A stretch of DNA of 64,000 bases from Stutzerimonas azotifigens (GTDB lineage: Bacteria > Pseudomonadota > Gammaproteobacteria > Pseudomonadales > Pseudomonadaceae), in the NCBI RefSeq assembly GCF_013522725.1, contig NZ_JAAMRF010000005.1, positions 310,001-374,000 of the forward strand, written 5' to 3'. Position 1 is the first letter of the stretch, and each line of letters starts with the position of its first letter. The notes beneath the pieces are model-generated. The model was given only the letters and a program-made list of their open reading frames with translations, did not search any database and had not been told where the DNA came from. The position numbers and the translations under genes are program-made. Positions 38,101-47,088 of this stretch are shown here, piece by piece.

Positions 38101-41100
38101 AGCTACCGCTCAGGTCGTTGTCGAGGTAGACGCGCCCGGAAATGAAACCCAGCGTGCTGACCGACAGCGACGCGTAGACCGGTTCAGGGTTTTCACCCAT
38201 GTCGGTTTGCAGCGCACGGGCAGGAATGATGTTGGTGTGCTCGCCGGCAGTGGTCGCGGTGACGTCCACCTCGATGGTGCAGCCACCTGCCGCAACTTGC
38301 GTCCCGCTCGCCAGGCGAACGAAGCTGGCGTTGGGCGTGGCGGTAATCGCGCCACCCGGACAGCTACCGCCGATGTTCGGAGTCGCGGCGACCCGAACCG
38401 GGCCAGGGGCGGTCGGCAAGTCATCGGTCAACGCAGCGGTCAACGACATGGCCGCGGCATTGGGGTTGTTGACGAAGATGGTCAGGCGCGACGTGCCGCC
38501 GGCAGGGATCACCGCCGGCGCGAATTGCTTGCCAAGCGTCGGTGGGCTGGAAATGACCAGACGCGCACGGGTCGGCTCGGCATTGCTCACACCCTCGAAG
38601 CTGGTGACGCCACCTGCCGCGATGGTGTTGGTGTATGTGCCGGCAACGTTGCTAAGCACCTCGACCTCGACCAGGCACGTCGCATTGCCTGCCAAGTCGC
38701 CGCCCGCGAGTCGTACCGTCTTACCCGAAGGTGCTGCCGTCAGCGTGCCACCGCAGGTGTTACGCGGATTTGGCACCTGCGCCAGTACCATCCCATCGGG
38801 CAGGCTATCGGTGTAACCCAGGCCGCTCAATGCCCCGGCGTTGGGGTTCTGCAGGCGGATGGCAAGAGTCAGCGGGATACCTGCGGAGCCCGCAGCCGTT
38901 CCGGTGGTGAAACCCGCTGGATTGCCTGCATCCAAGGTGCGAGCAGCAATGGCCTTGTGCACGATCAGCGGGGATTTGACCAGCAGCGTATCGGTGGTCG
39001 GCTCGTCGTTAGTGACCGGGCTGCCTCCAGCATCGCCTGTGACGGTAGCGCTGGGAATTGTATTGACGTAATCGCCCTGGCTGCTGGCCACCACGTCGAT
39101 CTCCACATAACAACTGGCCGGTGCCGACCCGCTGCCAGCAGCCAGCCGGCCACCGCCGAGGGCTACCTGTGCGCTGCTACTGGTCACGCTGCCCTGACAG
39201 GTGCTCACCACGTTTGCCGGGCTCGCCGTCACCAACCCCACCGGGTAGGTGTCGGTCGCCGTCAGCTCGGTGATCGGCTGAGTGGTCGGGTTATAAAAGG
39301 TGATACGCAGGCGCGAACGCTCACCTGCCGCAACCACCTTCGGCGTGAACTGCTTGGTTACCCCTAAACCGCTACTTGTTTGCAGGCTGCTCGAGGCCGA
39401 ATCGGTGTTGCTGACGCCTTGGGCGGTACTGATGGCGCTCGCAGGCACAGTGGCCGTTACCGTACCGGTATTGACCATGGTTACGTCAACGGTCACGGTG
39501 CAACTCTGCCCCGCGGCCAATGTCGCGCCGTCGAGACTGACCCGGGTACCGTTGGCCGGTGCGTTGACCACGCCGCCAGGGCATGTGGTTCGGGCATTGG
39601 GTACAGCGGCGGTCCGCTCGCCGGTGGGACTGCCACCGGCCAGGCCGGTATCGGTGAAATAGCTAGCCAGGGCCAGGCTGGTAAGGTCCAGGCTGCCACT
39701 GTTGAACAAGGTGTAGGTCAGCTGGGTGACCGCACCGGGCGCCGCGACGCTGGCGGTGGCATGGTTGAGGCTGACCGTGACACCACCACCGCTGGCGTTC
39801 TGCAGGGTCGCGCCGAACGGCGTGACGTTCTGCACGCCACCGTCAGCGCTCAGCTGCCCGACCCCGATGGTATTGACCCAGTCGCCGCTGCCGGTGGCCG
39901 TCACGTCGAACAGCAGGTCGCAGCTGCCGGTAGGGATTCGTGCGCCCGTCAGGGTGACCTGGCTGCTGCCCGGCGCAGCTTGAACGACTGGTGCTCCGTC
40001 GCAGGTTGAGTAGGCGTTTGACGGATTGGCCACCGTCATGCCCGCTGGCAGGTTGTCCGTTACGCTGACATTGGTCAGCACGCCAGCCTGTGAATTGGAA
40101 AGATTGATGGTCACGGTCGAACGACCGTCCGGCTGGATGCGGTTGGGCACGAAGCTCTTCGTGCCGCTCAAGGCGGACAGGAAATCCACGCTTGCATTCA
40201 CCGGCCCAGGGCTCTGCAAGCGGTTGGGGTTGGGCGAACCGTCGGCATAACGCTCGACGGCACTGGCGGCACCGGCAGGCAGCGAGTTGACGTAATGCCC
40301 GGCCGCGCCGACGACGTTGACCGTCACTCGGCAGCGGCCCTGCGCATCTAACCCATTTCCGGCACGTGCCGGTACGCCAGCCCCGCTCAAGCGCACCTCG
40401 TTGCTGCCCGGCACCGCTACAAGCACGCCCCCGCAGGTGCTGGAGGCATTGCTTGGGGAGGCGACCTGCATCGGCGTGCCGTTGCTGCCTAGCGGCAGGC
40501 TGTCGAGCAGGCTGACGTCGGACAGCGGTTGTGCCGACAGGTTGACCAGGTCGATGGTCATGGTCGCGGCAGAGCCTTCCGGCTTGCTGCTCGCATCGAA
40601 GCCTTTTTCAAGGGTCAGCGTCGCGCTGCTGACGCTGTACTGCGCCGACGTGGAGCTGTGGTTGCAGATCCCGTTGGCGCAGACGCCGCCGGCCGGAATC
40701 TGGTTGATGACCGCGCCGCTCGCCGCATTGGCGGGCACCATTCCCCAGAACGACAAGTTGCACTCGGCTGGGTTACCGGCGGTGCCGCCGGCCATATCGA
40801 ACGTGAACGTGGGGCTGGTGGCGCTACCGGCTACCGCCACTGCGCTGGCGCAGCCGTCGCCGCTAACAGACGGCTCGGGACGATCCGGCGAACGCAACAG
40901 CACCATCCCACCGGGAAGGTGGTCGGTTACCGTTACCCCGCTCTGGGCAGTGGCCGAGTAGTTGCGCACCGCGACGCTGAAGCTCACCGGGTTGCCGGGC
41001 GCGACGGTCGATGGGCTGCTGGTCTTTTCGATCAGAAACTGGTCGACCACGTTGACCGAAGCCACCGCGCGCTGGCTGACCACGTTGGCAGGGCTGCTGA

Positions 41101-42436
41101 CCGAGACTGCGCCCTGTTCGATGGTGTTGGTATAGGTCTGCGGCTGGCCAGCGGTTGTCAGGGTAGCGGTGTACGGTACGTGGATGACGCAGTTGCCGTT
41201 AGGGGCAAGCGTGCCGGCCGTCAACGACAGGGTCGAGGTGCCCGCCCCACTCACTGTTGCGCTAGAGCCGCTCGAGCAAGTGGCCGTTGGTGGGCTGGTA
41301 ATCGTCAGGCCACCTACCCCACCGTCGATGGGGTCGGTTAGCCCTGATAGCGTCAATGTGCTCAACGGGCTGGCGTTGGACAGTGTGATCCGCAACAGCG
41401 CTTCCTGGCCCTTGGCCACTGTCTGCGGATCGAACGTTTTCGCGACACGGAGCGGCGCGGTCACGGTGAGGTTGGCGGTGGCGTTCTGAGCGGGCACCAG
41501 TCCACGCTTGTTGCCAAAATCGCTGACGCGGTCGATGACGTTCGTTAGCCCTTCTGAATAGGCACTGTCCGATCCGTCGGCCACCACCATGACGCTCAGC
41601 GAACAGGTGCCACTGGCCGGCACCACACCGCCAAGGGCGGTGACCTGCGTATCGCCTGCTGTCGGATTGAATGTCGGGGGCGTGGCGCCGCAGCTGATCT
41701 GCATGGCGGGCGCCGGTGCAACCTTCAGCCCGTAATCGCCGAGTCGATCACGGATCGCGAACGGCGGGTTGTCGCCTACATCATTGAGCGGCAATGGCTG
41801 CGCCGCATTGTTACGGATCGTGATCGTCAGGCGCGTGGCCTGATCTGCCTTGACGATGGTGCCAGCCGCAAAGCTCTTGCTGATCGACGGCGCGGGAAGG
41901 GCCAGGAAGTTCAGCGACTGCTGAGCCGGGTCGGCGTTACTGACGGTCGTACCTTGATGCGTACCGGTGACACTGCCGGCGGGCAGCACGTTGTTTCCGC
42001 TGCCAGCGACTGTCGAGGTGACCTGTACCACGATCTCGCAGCGCCCGGCCTGAGTGCCGGTGCCGCGGGACGGGATCGTCCCGCCGCTGAGTGCGATGCT
42101 GGAGCTGCCCAGCGCTGCCGTAACGGTGCCGGAAAACGGGACCGGGTTACCATTGCCATCGGCGCAGGTCGTCGAGACAACGCCAGATCCGTCTACTCGA
42201 AAGCCGGCCGGCATATTGTCGATGAACGCAACGTTGGTGATGTCGCCGTCAGTGAAGTTGTTGGTCAGCTGGATGAGGAAGCCGTCTGTATCCCCTATGT
42301 AGACGGGATCGGCGTACCCAGGGGCGCGCGTCTTGCTAACCCCCAGGGTGGCATGAGCCTCCAGCGGGGTGAGCGCGGCGCCCAGCAAGGCACAGCACAG
42401 CAGCCATGAACGATGGCGTTTCGGTTCCCACAACAT
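35174..42436 (-). CDS. Giant DUF11 / SdrD B-like repeat surface protein
   Basis: Exported protein of 2420 residues with a signal peptide (cleavage near LEAHA-TLG). Residues ~30-1430 hold about ten DUF11-like repeats of 120-150 residues, each opening with a (K)xFxPxxVxxGxxxxLTI-type strand and a TDxLPxGM motif. Residues ~1435-1930 hold four SdrD B-like domains (for example GSVFVDLNNDGTRQSGE). A carboxypeptidase-regulatory-like domain is at ~1945, another DUF11 at ~2095, another SdrD B-like domain (IGKVFDDKNRNGYQDEG) at ~2225, and a charged 100-residue tail ends the protein. There is no sortase signal and no type I secretion signal that I can see. The start has GGGGAG 5 bases upstream. Likely a surface adhesin or matrix protein that uses the partner barrel. 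Confidence 0.82.
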   Translation of the reverse strand: MLWEPKRHRSWLLCCALLGAALTPLEAHATLGVSKTRAPGYADPVYIGDTDGFLIQLTNNFTDGDITNVAFIDNMPAGFRVDGSGVVSTTCADGNGNPVPFSGTVTAALGSSSIALSGGTIPSRGTGTQAGRCEIVVQVTSTVAGSGNNVLPAGSVTGTHQGTTVSNADPAQQSLNFLALPAPSISKSFAAGTIVKADQATRLTITIRNNAAQPLPLNDVGDNPPFAIRDRLGDYGLKVAPAPAMQISCGATPPTFNPTAGDTQVTALGGVVPASGTCSLSVMVVADGSDSAYSEGLTNVIDRVSDFGNKRGLVPAQNATANLTVTAPLRVAKTFDPQTVAKGQEALLRITLSNASPLSTLTLSGLTDPIDGGVGGLTITSPPTATCSSGSSATVSGAGTSTLSLTAGTLAPNGNCVIHVPYTATLTTAGQPQTYTNTIEQGAVSVSSPANVVSQRAVASVNVVDQFLIEKTSSPSTVAPGNPVSFSVAVRNYSATAQSGVTVTDHLPGGMVLLRSPDRPEPSVSGDGCASAVAVAGSATSPTFTFDMAGGTAGNPAECNLSFWGMVPANAASGAVINQIPAGGVCANGICNHSSTSAQYSVSSATLTLEKGFDASSKPEGSAATMTIDLVNLSAQPLSDVSLLDSLPLGSNGTPMQVASPSNASSTCGGVLVAVPGSNEVRLSGAGVPARAGNGLDAQGRCRVTVNVVGAAGHYVNSLPAGAASAVERYADGSPNPNRLQSPGPVNASVDFLSALSGTKSFVPNRIQPDGRSTVTINLSNSQAGVLTNVSVTDNLPAGMTVANPSNAYSTCDGAPVVQAAPGSSQVTLTGARIPTGSCDLLFDVTATGSGDWVNTIGVGQLSADGGVQNVTPFGATLQNASGGGVTVSLNHATASVAAPGAVTQLTYTLFNSGSLDLTSLALASYFTDTGLAGGSPTGERTAAVPNARTTCPGGVVNAPANGTRVSLDGATLAAGQSCTVTVDVTMVNTGTVTATVPASAISTAQGVSNTDSASSSLQTSSGLGVTKQFTPKVVAAGERSRLRITFYNPTTQPITELTATDTYPVGLVTASPANVVSTCQGSVTSSSAQVALGGGRLAAGSGSAPASCYVEIDVVASSQGDYVNTIPSATVTGDAGGSPVTNDEPTTDTLLVKSPLIVHKAIAARTLDAGNPAGFTTGTAAGSAGIPLTLAIRLQNPNAGALSGLGYTDSLPDGMVLAQVPNPRNTCGGTLTAAPSGKTVRLAGGDLAGNATCLVEVEVLSNVAGTYTNTIAAGGVTSFEGVSNAEPTRARLVISSPPTLGKQFAPAVIPAGGTSRLTIFVNNPNAAAMSLTAALTDDLPTAPGPVRVAATPNIGGSCPGGAITATPNASFVRLASGTQVAAGGCTIEVDVTATTAGEHTNIIPARALQTDMGENPEPVYASLSVSTLGFISGRVYLDNDLSGSYSAGIDRPLAGIAIELRSGTSCASGALVGGINGLLNPATTDAAGNYLFSGLPAGTYSVCQSSQPAGSLNGLPVAGSIVAVNGSSGTAGTPSNPSETSSQIAAIVLDGSGAAGEVSGSGGNDFPEMRPATLSGSVFVDLNNDGTRQSGESGLPGVLIELVGTDASGSPVSRSTTTDGNGDYRFTDLPPGTYRITEPNQPDGTTNGISRAGNSDGGAPTATPVSSTPSVIDGVRLSPGYASEGNNFAELLNGRSIYGKVFHDRDVNGAPTAGDSGLAGQAITLIGSDLNGNNVSRSTVTDANGDFNFIGLPPGTYTLVQPNQPNGLMNGSTTAGSAGGTVSEGPSTIATIDLTGTALSVDNWFAEISIPSLSGTVWIDSNHDRIRDPGETVLPGWTVELLQQGTVIATTVSDANGGYAFNDLQPGGGYEVRFRHPDSGTLFGRPVPNEQGLAYTPGSAGPGNPAGADNGSGTLTNIVIGPGRNLVEQSLPLDPAGVVYDAISRQPVRGAVVSISGPAGFTEAHVLGGSLSQTTGADGLYQFLLLTGAPTGTYNLSITSPAGYLPGPSSLIPVCNTVLSVNAVPDPALVQSSNQAPAEAVTPHDAAACPTTSAGLVGTANTTQYFLSFVLNSSSADLVNNHIPLDPVMGGAIVMTKVTPKVNVSRGELVPYTLTARNALGVSLADIAIEDQIPPGFKYVKNSAQLDGVPIEPDVEGRRLRWPGRTLGGGQVMTVKLLLVVGSGVGFNEYVNQTWALNLAAGLRVSNVATASVRVVADPTFDCSDLIGKVFDDKNRNGYQDEGEPGLPGVRLATPKGWLITTDAHGRYHIACADVPSEMRGSNFILKVDERTLPSGYRIITENPRVVRMTQGRLVKANFGASIHRVVRLDLTGEAFEGQRLTAVFQARMDEVLAALYAEPSILRIAYHLPVGGDIDTARSRVGYVKDWIQAHWEPHECCYDLQLEEEIVAATESVEVIR

Positions 42437-42784
42437 ACAACTCCCCTAACGCAACTCGCGCCATCAAGCGATCCGCCGCCGAATCACCTTCCTCCGCACG
42501 CACAGGCACAACGGGCGCTGAACAGCCGTTGCAAGGGTTTTTATGGGGTGCGTTCACGGAGGAGGCAGCGAATCGATTTGCCTCAGAAATGAAGGCTGCA
42601 AGTTTCGCCATCGGTGCGGCGTCAACAAGACGTCATTACGGGAAAGAGAATTGCGCTCTGTGCAATCTTCGTCCGCCCAGCCAAAGCCAGGCAGAATGAA
42701 TCAGATATAAAAAAGCTTATTAATCATTAGCTTATTAGAGTTATGCGTTCAATGATGCTTTGCTGGGGCGTGTGCCGCGTCAGC
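42437..42784. other. Promoter region of the giant surface operon with AT-rich patch
   Basis: This 348-base gap separates the TonB receptor stop from the giant gene start. Its right part (about 42700-42745) is strikingly AT-rich for this genome and carries a short repeat AGCTTATTA twice (near 42713 and 42731). It could be an upstream promoter element or a silencer (MvaT/H-NS) site. I see no gene in the region. Confidence 0.4.
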
Positions 42785-45136
42785 TCAGTAGGCCACCCGC
42801 AGCGTCGTACCCAGCATCCTCGGCTCACCAAGCGCGACGCCATAGTCGCCCGCACCCAGTTGTCCCCGCACCGCCGTAATGTAGTGCTCGTCGAACAGGT
42901 TGCGCACCCAGAGCTCGGCCTCCCAAGCGCGGTCGACCCGCCCTACCCCTATTCGGAGATCGGTTACCGCATAGGCCCCTTGGTAGCTGCCTGGGCCCCC
43001 TTCGAGCGTGCCCTGAAACCCGCTGCGGAAGCTGTAATCGCTAGCTCCGAACAGCACCATGCCGTCGCCCAGGCGGAGGCTGTAGTCCAGGCCAACCGTC
43101 GCCCCCCATTCGGGCGCATTGAACAGCCGCTGCCCACTCAGGTCGCAGGCGCTGACAGATGTCGATCCAGGCGCACAGGGGGCTTCGGAAAAGTCGCGAT
43201 AACGCGCATCGCTCCAGGCGATTCCCCCGCGCAGCTGGATGCTTTCGGTGGCCCGAACACGCGCGTCGAGCTCGACGCCTCGCAGCCTGACCTTGCCGAC
43301 ATTGATCAGGTTATCGCGCAAGGGCGGCGAGAATTCATCGGCCGGCGGGCTATTGGCGAGCGCCTGATAGTCGTCCACATCCGTCTGGTAAAGGGTCAGG
43401 TCCAGCCAGCCACGCCCTTGCCAAAAACTACGCTTGATACCCATTTCCACAGATGTCGCACGTTCAGCCTCGAAGGTGGGCTGGGCGTAACGGCTGACCA
43501 CATCCAGGTTGATCCCTCCAGCCTTGTAGCCTCTGGAGCCGCTGAGGTAGCCAAGCACGGTCTCGCTGAACGCGTAGCTGACGGTCAACTGCCCGGACAG
43601 GTTGTTTTCTGCAACCTGGTCGCGTCGATCATAATCCCCTCCCAGCGCTACCTGGCGCAGCAGATTGCCGCCGAGTTGCCAGAGAGGATCCAGCGGATCG
43701 AGGGGGTTGGAGACCAATGGAGCCGCTTCGACGCGACGACTAATGCGCGCCCTTTTTCGCTCACGGGTGTAACGCAAACCGGGGGTGACGGCCAGACGGG
43801 GCGTAAGGTGCCAGGTGAACTGCCCGAACAATGCGCGGCTGTCGCTGCGCTGGGTACTGTCGAAGCGCTGTCGGGCGCCGTCGAGCAGCGACGAGGGGAT
43901 CGCGCCAGGAGGGATCGGCCCGAATGGCGGTGGTGCCTGGAGTTCAGGTCGGTCGCCGAGAAAATACGCGGGGGCGTCGGGGCCGAAGTTCACGTCATGG
44001 GCTTTATGCAAGTGCTGGCGCAGGTAATAGGCACCCACTACATACTCGAAGCGATCGTCATGCGAACCGGCCAGCCGCCATTCCTGGCTGAACTGTCGAT
44101 GTTGGAGCTGTGCATCGCTCTGGGCCACTGCCAGACCAAGGTTGTCGGCGTCCAGCTCGGTGTCGTAGCGCCAGTCGCGGTAACCCGTCAGGCTGGTCAA
44201 CGTCGCGCCGCTGGCCAGGGTCCAGTTCAGTTCCAGCGAAGTGCCGCCGTGCTGCACATCGGCGGTCGTCGGCCGGTCATGCATGAAACGACGCGCCTTG
44301 GGGTCAGGCTCAGGGAGTGGATAACCGACATACGCCGCACGGCGTCGGGTGGTAAGGCTGTAATGGCTGGGCACAAGCGCCACATCTTCTCGCTGGCGAG
44401 CATGATCGACGATCAAGCGCGCCGTGAAGCCGTCGGCCGGCTGCCAGAGAAGCTGCCCCCTCGCTCCATGTTGATCCTGCTGCCGGGGCGACAGGCTGGG
44501 GTATTGGTTGTCGGTGAAGGCATCCCTTCCAGAAGTCTGCAAGGAAAGACGCCCTGCCAGCTCCCCCTCGACTAGCGGCCCGGATAAGGCGCCCCGCGTT
44601 CGCTGCAGTCCGTGCTCCCCGAAGGTCACCTCGGCAGTGGCCTCTGGCGCGAAGGTGGGTGCCCGGCTGTACAGGTTAAGGGTACCGGCGGTGGTGTTCT
44701 TGCCATATAGCGTGCCCTGGGGGCCGCGCAGCACTTCGATACGCTCCAGATCGAACTGATCGGAAACAGACATGCCCTGGCGGCCCAGATAGATACCGTC
44801 CATGAACACCCCGACGCTGCCATCCAGGCCATCGTTGTATGAGCTCGAACCGAGACCGCGGATACCGTAGCTGGCGTAACGCGGATTGGGCACCGAGACC
44901 ATCAGACTGGGTATGCGCTGCGCCAGCTGCGACGTACTGACGAGGCCTCGCTCCTCCAGTTGCTCGCCTTCGAGCACGGTCAATGCAACCGGCACGTCAC
45001 GGGACAACTCGGGCCGCTGGCGCGCCGTGACGGTGGCGTCCTCCAGCACCCACCCCTCTTCCTGCGCAGGTGCGGCCAACACGACGTTGGCGGCCAGCCC
45101 CTGTACCACAAGCCACCACGACAGCTGGCGCATCAC
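42785..45136 (-). CDS. TonB-dependent receptor encoded with its own sensor kinases
   Basis: TonB-dependent receptor of 783 residues. A signal peptide (VLAAPA-QEE) is followed by a TonB-box-like ATVTARQ, the plug (PVALTVLEGEQL, FDLERIEVLRGPQGTLYGKN, TAGTLNLYSR) at ~45-160, and a barrel ending in TLRVAY. It belongs to the large family with catechol, carbohydrate and unknown ligands, not to the classical siderophore type. It has no N-terminal FecA-like signalling extension. Its start overlaps the stop of the upstream kinase gene (ATGA), making it the fourth gene of a regulator-kinase-kinase-receptor operon. The substrate is unknown. Confidence 0.87.
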   Translation of the reverse strand: MMRQLSWWLVVQGLAANVVLAAPAQEEGWVLEDATVTARQRPELSRDVPVALTVLEGEQLEERGLVSTSQLAQRIPSLMVSVPNPRYASYGIRGLGSSSYNDGLDGSVGVFMDGIYLGRQGMSVSDQFDLERIEVLRGPQGTLYGKNTTAGTLNLYSRAPTFAPEATAEVTFGEHGLQRTRGALSGPLVEGELAGRLSLQTSGRDAFTDNQYPSLSPRQQDQHGARGQLLWQPADGFTARLIVDHARQREDVALVPSHYSLTTRRRAAYVGYPLPEPDPKARRFMHDRPTTADVQHGGTSLELNWTLASGATLTSLTGYRDWRYDTELDADNLGLAVAQSDAQLQHRQFSQEWRLAGSHDDRFEYVVGAYYLRQHLHKAHDVNFGPDAPAYFLGDRPELQAPPPFGPIPPGAIPSSLLDGARQRFDSTQRSDSRALFGQFTWHLTPRLAVTPGLRYTRERKRARISRRVEAAPLVSNPLDPLDPLWQLGGNLLRQVALGGDYDRRDQVAENNLSGQLTVSYAFSETVLGYLSGSRGYKAGGINLDVVSRYAQPTFEAERATSVEMGIKRSFWQGRGWLDLTLYQTDVDDYQALANSPPADEFSPPLRDNLINVGKVRLRGVELDARVRATESIQLRGGIAWSDARYRDFSEAPCAPGSTSVSACDLSGQRLFNAPEWGATVGLDYSLRLGDGMVLFGASDYSFRSGFQGTLEGGPGSYQGAYAVTDLRIGVGRVDRAWEAELWVRNLFDEHYITAVRGQLGAGDYGVALGEPRMLGTTLRVAY

Positions 45137-47088
45137 GGTTTTGCCTCTCCATACGCAACGTCCTGCCTTTCGGCGAGTAAAAGGCGCACTTCGAAGCTGA
45201 AGCGGCTGCCGGGCAGCTGGTCCTCAGCAAGATGCAGCGCGCTACCCAGGCTGCTCAGCAGCTGCCGCACGATATCCAACCCCAGCCCAAAGCCATCGAT
45301 AGCTCCGACATTGCGACCCCGTATGAACGGCTGCTGCATGTTCGCGCGGTCGTCCAGGTGAACGCCGATGCCGGTGTCGGCCACACAAAATCGCAGCCGC
45401 ACCCTACGCTCGTCGTGCTCGATGCAGTCGACGCTCAAGGCGATCCGTCCGTCATGGGTGAACTTGGCAGCATTACCCAGCAGGTTGATCAAAACGCGTC
45501 GCAGCCGTCCGAAATCAGCTAACACCTCGTCCGGAACAGCGGCCCCGAGGCCGCATTCGAAGCGGTTGTGCTGGCGAGCGGCGAGAAGTTCGGCCTCCTC
45601 TGCAAGCTCCCGAAGGAAAGCGTGAAGCGAACCGGCGCGCAAGCTAGGGCTGGGTAGCGCGTCCTGATCCGACAAGGCACCGAGTTCATCGATCAGTTCT
45701 AATTGGCGCTGGGCATTGCGCTCGATGCGCTGCGGATAGTCTCCGGATGCCACTGCGTACAACCGTCGGGCTCTGTCGATTATGTCGAGCAATGGCCCCC
45801 GGAGCTCCTGACTCAGGCGCGACAGCAAGGTGGCACGTGCATGCAGGGATGCATCCAACTGGTCGGTGCGGCGCGCGACGGTGGCTTCCAGGCGCGCCCG
45901 TGCGGCCAGACGTCGCTGTCCCCGCTCGGCCTGCGCCCATCGCTGCCGTGCCCGACTCCGGTAGAGCTCGGTGATCAGTGTGCAGGTCAGCACGGCGACG
46001 CCCGGCAACGTCGAAGAAAGACTGAGAAAATCCTGGCGGGACTGCCAGGGAATCTGGTCCGCATGGAAGACATATCGGGCCAGGAACTGGAGCATATAGA
46101 GCATCGGCACCGCCCAGGCCATCCACATCAGAGGCAATCCGCGGCGCCAACTCGCCAGCAAGGTTACCGGTACCAACAGGTAGATAACGACGCGCATCAC
46201 CCATTCGGCTGCCTGCCTTCCCACCGCATAGTCGACGAACAGGCCCCACATGGAGCTCAGCATGAAGAGCGTGAAGGCCACGCCATAGATCCATACCCAG
46301 ACGCGAGGGAGCTGCCGAACCTGAAGGAGCACGCAGAGATAGGTAAGAACGGCGGCGAAGCTCGTCACGCTCGCGAGGAACCTGAGATGCGCTGTCCATG
46401 GCAACAGCGCTGGCCAGTTGATCAGGTAGCCATTGACGATGCAGGTCAGCACGATATAGCCCAGCACCGTCGCGGCATGTACCACCAGCAGCGGCGATCG
46501 CATGATCAGGCCGATCACCAGGCTCAACGGCACCACCAGCAGCACGATTCCGAGGGTCAGCCCGTCCGCAAAGGCTATGCGCTGGCGGTGCGTCAGCAAC
46601 TCATGCTCTGACCAGAACAACGGTTCGACCACGAGCAGTGAATCGCCAGCGACCCGGATAAACAGCTGACCTTTGGTTTCTGGCTCCACTGGAAACAAGG
46701 GTTGGCGAGCAAGCACAGTCCACTGTTCCGGCGGATAGACGATACCGGCCTGCATGCGCCGCCAACCCCGCTCTGCAGGAACGTAGACCGCGACGTCCGT
46801 CAAGCGTGGATCGCCTATCGATAGCCAGCGTCGGTAGTCCCGCTCCGAAGCGGGCACCGTTTCGACGCGAAACCAGAAGGCGGAGTGTGTGTATTCCCTG
46901 AAGAATCGTCGCTCCGGCAATCGCCGGAATGCCTGCTCAGGCAGAGCTGCCACTTCGTCGATCCCGAGCGCCCCGCTACGATCCTCGAAAACGGATAACG
47001 CAGTCGGGCGCTGCTGTTCACGTTCGTCGGCGCCCCCCCACGTCGGCCAGGTCAACAGAAGCAGCAGCCAGACCGCCCGGCGCATCAT
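45133..47088 (-). CDS. 7TMR-DISM histidine kinase lacking the phospho-acceptor His
   Basis: Membrane protein of 651 residues: signal peptide, a periplasmic DISMED2-like domain (~25-170), seven hydrophobic helices (~180-385), a short coiled coil, a HisKA-like domain and a HATPase domain. The ATP-binding boxes are intact: INLLGNAAKFT, ADTGIGV and GFGLGLDIVRQL. In the HisKA motif the text is LSQELRGPL, with Gln427 (codon at 45808-45810) where the phospho-acceptor His normally sits. It therefore cannot autophosphorylate in the usual way. I chose the ATG at 47088, which overlaps the previous stop (ATGA). It is a paralogue of its upstream neighbour. Confidence 0.85.
   Translation of the reverse strand: MMRRAVWLLLLLTWPTWGGADEREQQRPTALSVFEDRSGALGIDEVAALPEQAFRRLPERRFFREYTHSAFWFRVETVPASERDYRRWLSIGDPRLTDVAVYVPAERGWRRMQAGIVYPPEQWTVLARQPLFPVEPETKGQLFIRVAGDSLLVVEPLFWSEHELLTHRQRIAFADGLTLGIVLLVVPLSLVIGLIMRSPLLVVHAATVLGYIVLTCIVNGYLINWPALLPWTAHLRFLASVTSFAAVLTYLCVLLQVRQLPRVWVWIYGVAFTLFMLSSMWGLFVDYAVGRQAAEWVMRVVIYLLVPVTLLASWRRGLPLMWMAWAVPMLYMLQFLARYVFHADQIPWQSRQDFLSLSSTLPGVAVLTCTLITELYRSRARQRWAQAERGQRRLAARARLEATVARRTDQLDASLHARATLLSRLSQELRGPLLDIIDRARRLYAVASGDYPQRIERNAQRQLELIDELGALSDQDALPSPSLRAGSLHAFLRELAEEAELLAARQHNRFECGLGAAVPDEVLADFGRLRRVLINLLGNAAKFTHDGRIALSVDCIEHDERRVRLRFCVADTGIGVHLDDRANMQQPFIRGRNVGAIDGFGLGLDIVRQLLSSLGSALHLAEDQLPGSRFSFEVRLLLAERQDVAYGEAKP

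Noticed and set aside
35174-42436. Possible CRISPR or tandem DNA repeat array
   Set aside because: The repetition is at protein-domain level with units of 120-150 residues and diverged DNA. There are no short identical repeats with unique spacers.
42406-42699. 97-codon plus-strand frame between the giant gene and the TonB receptor
   Set aside because: It starts inside the opposite-strand signal-peptide region, has no ribosome-binding site and shows no recognisable protein features.
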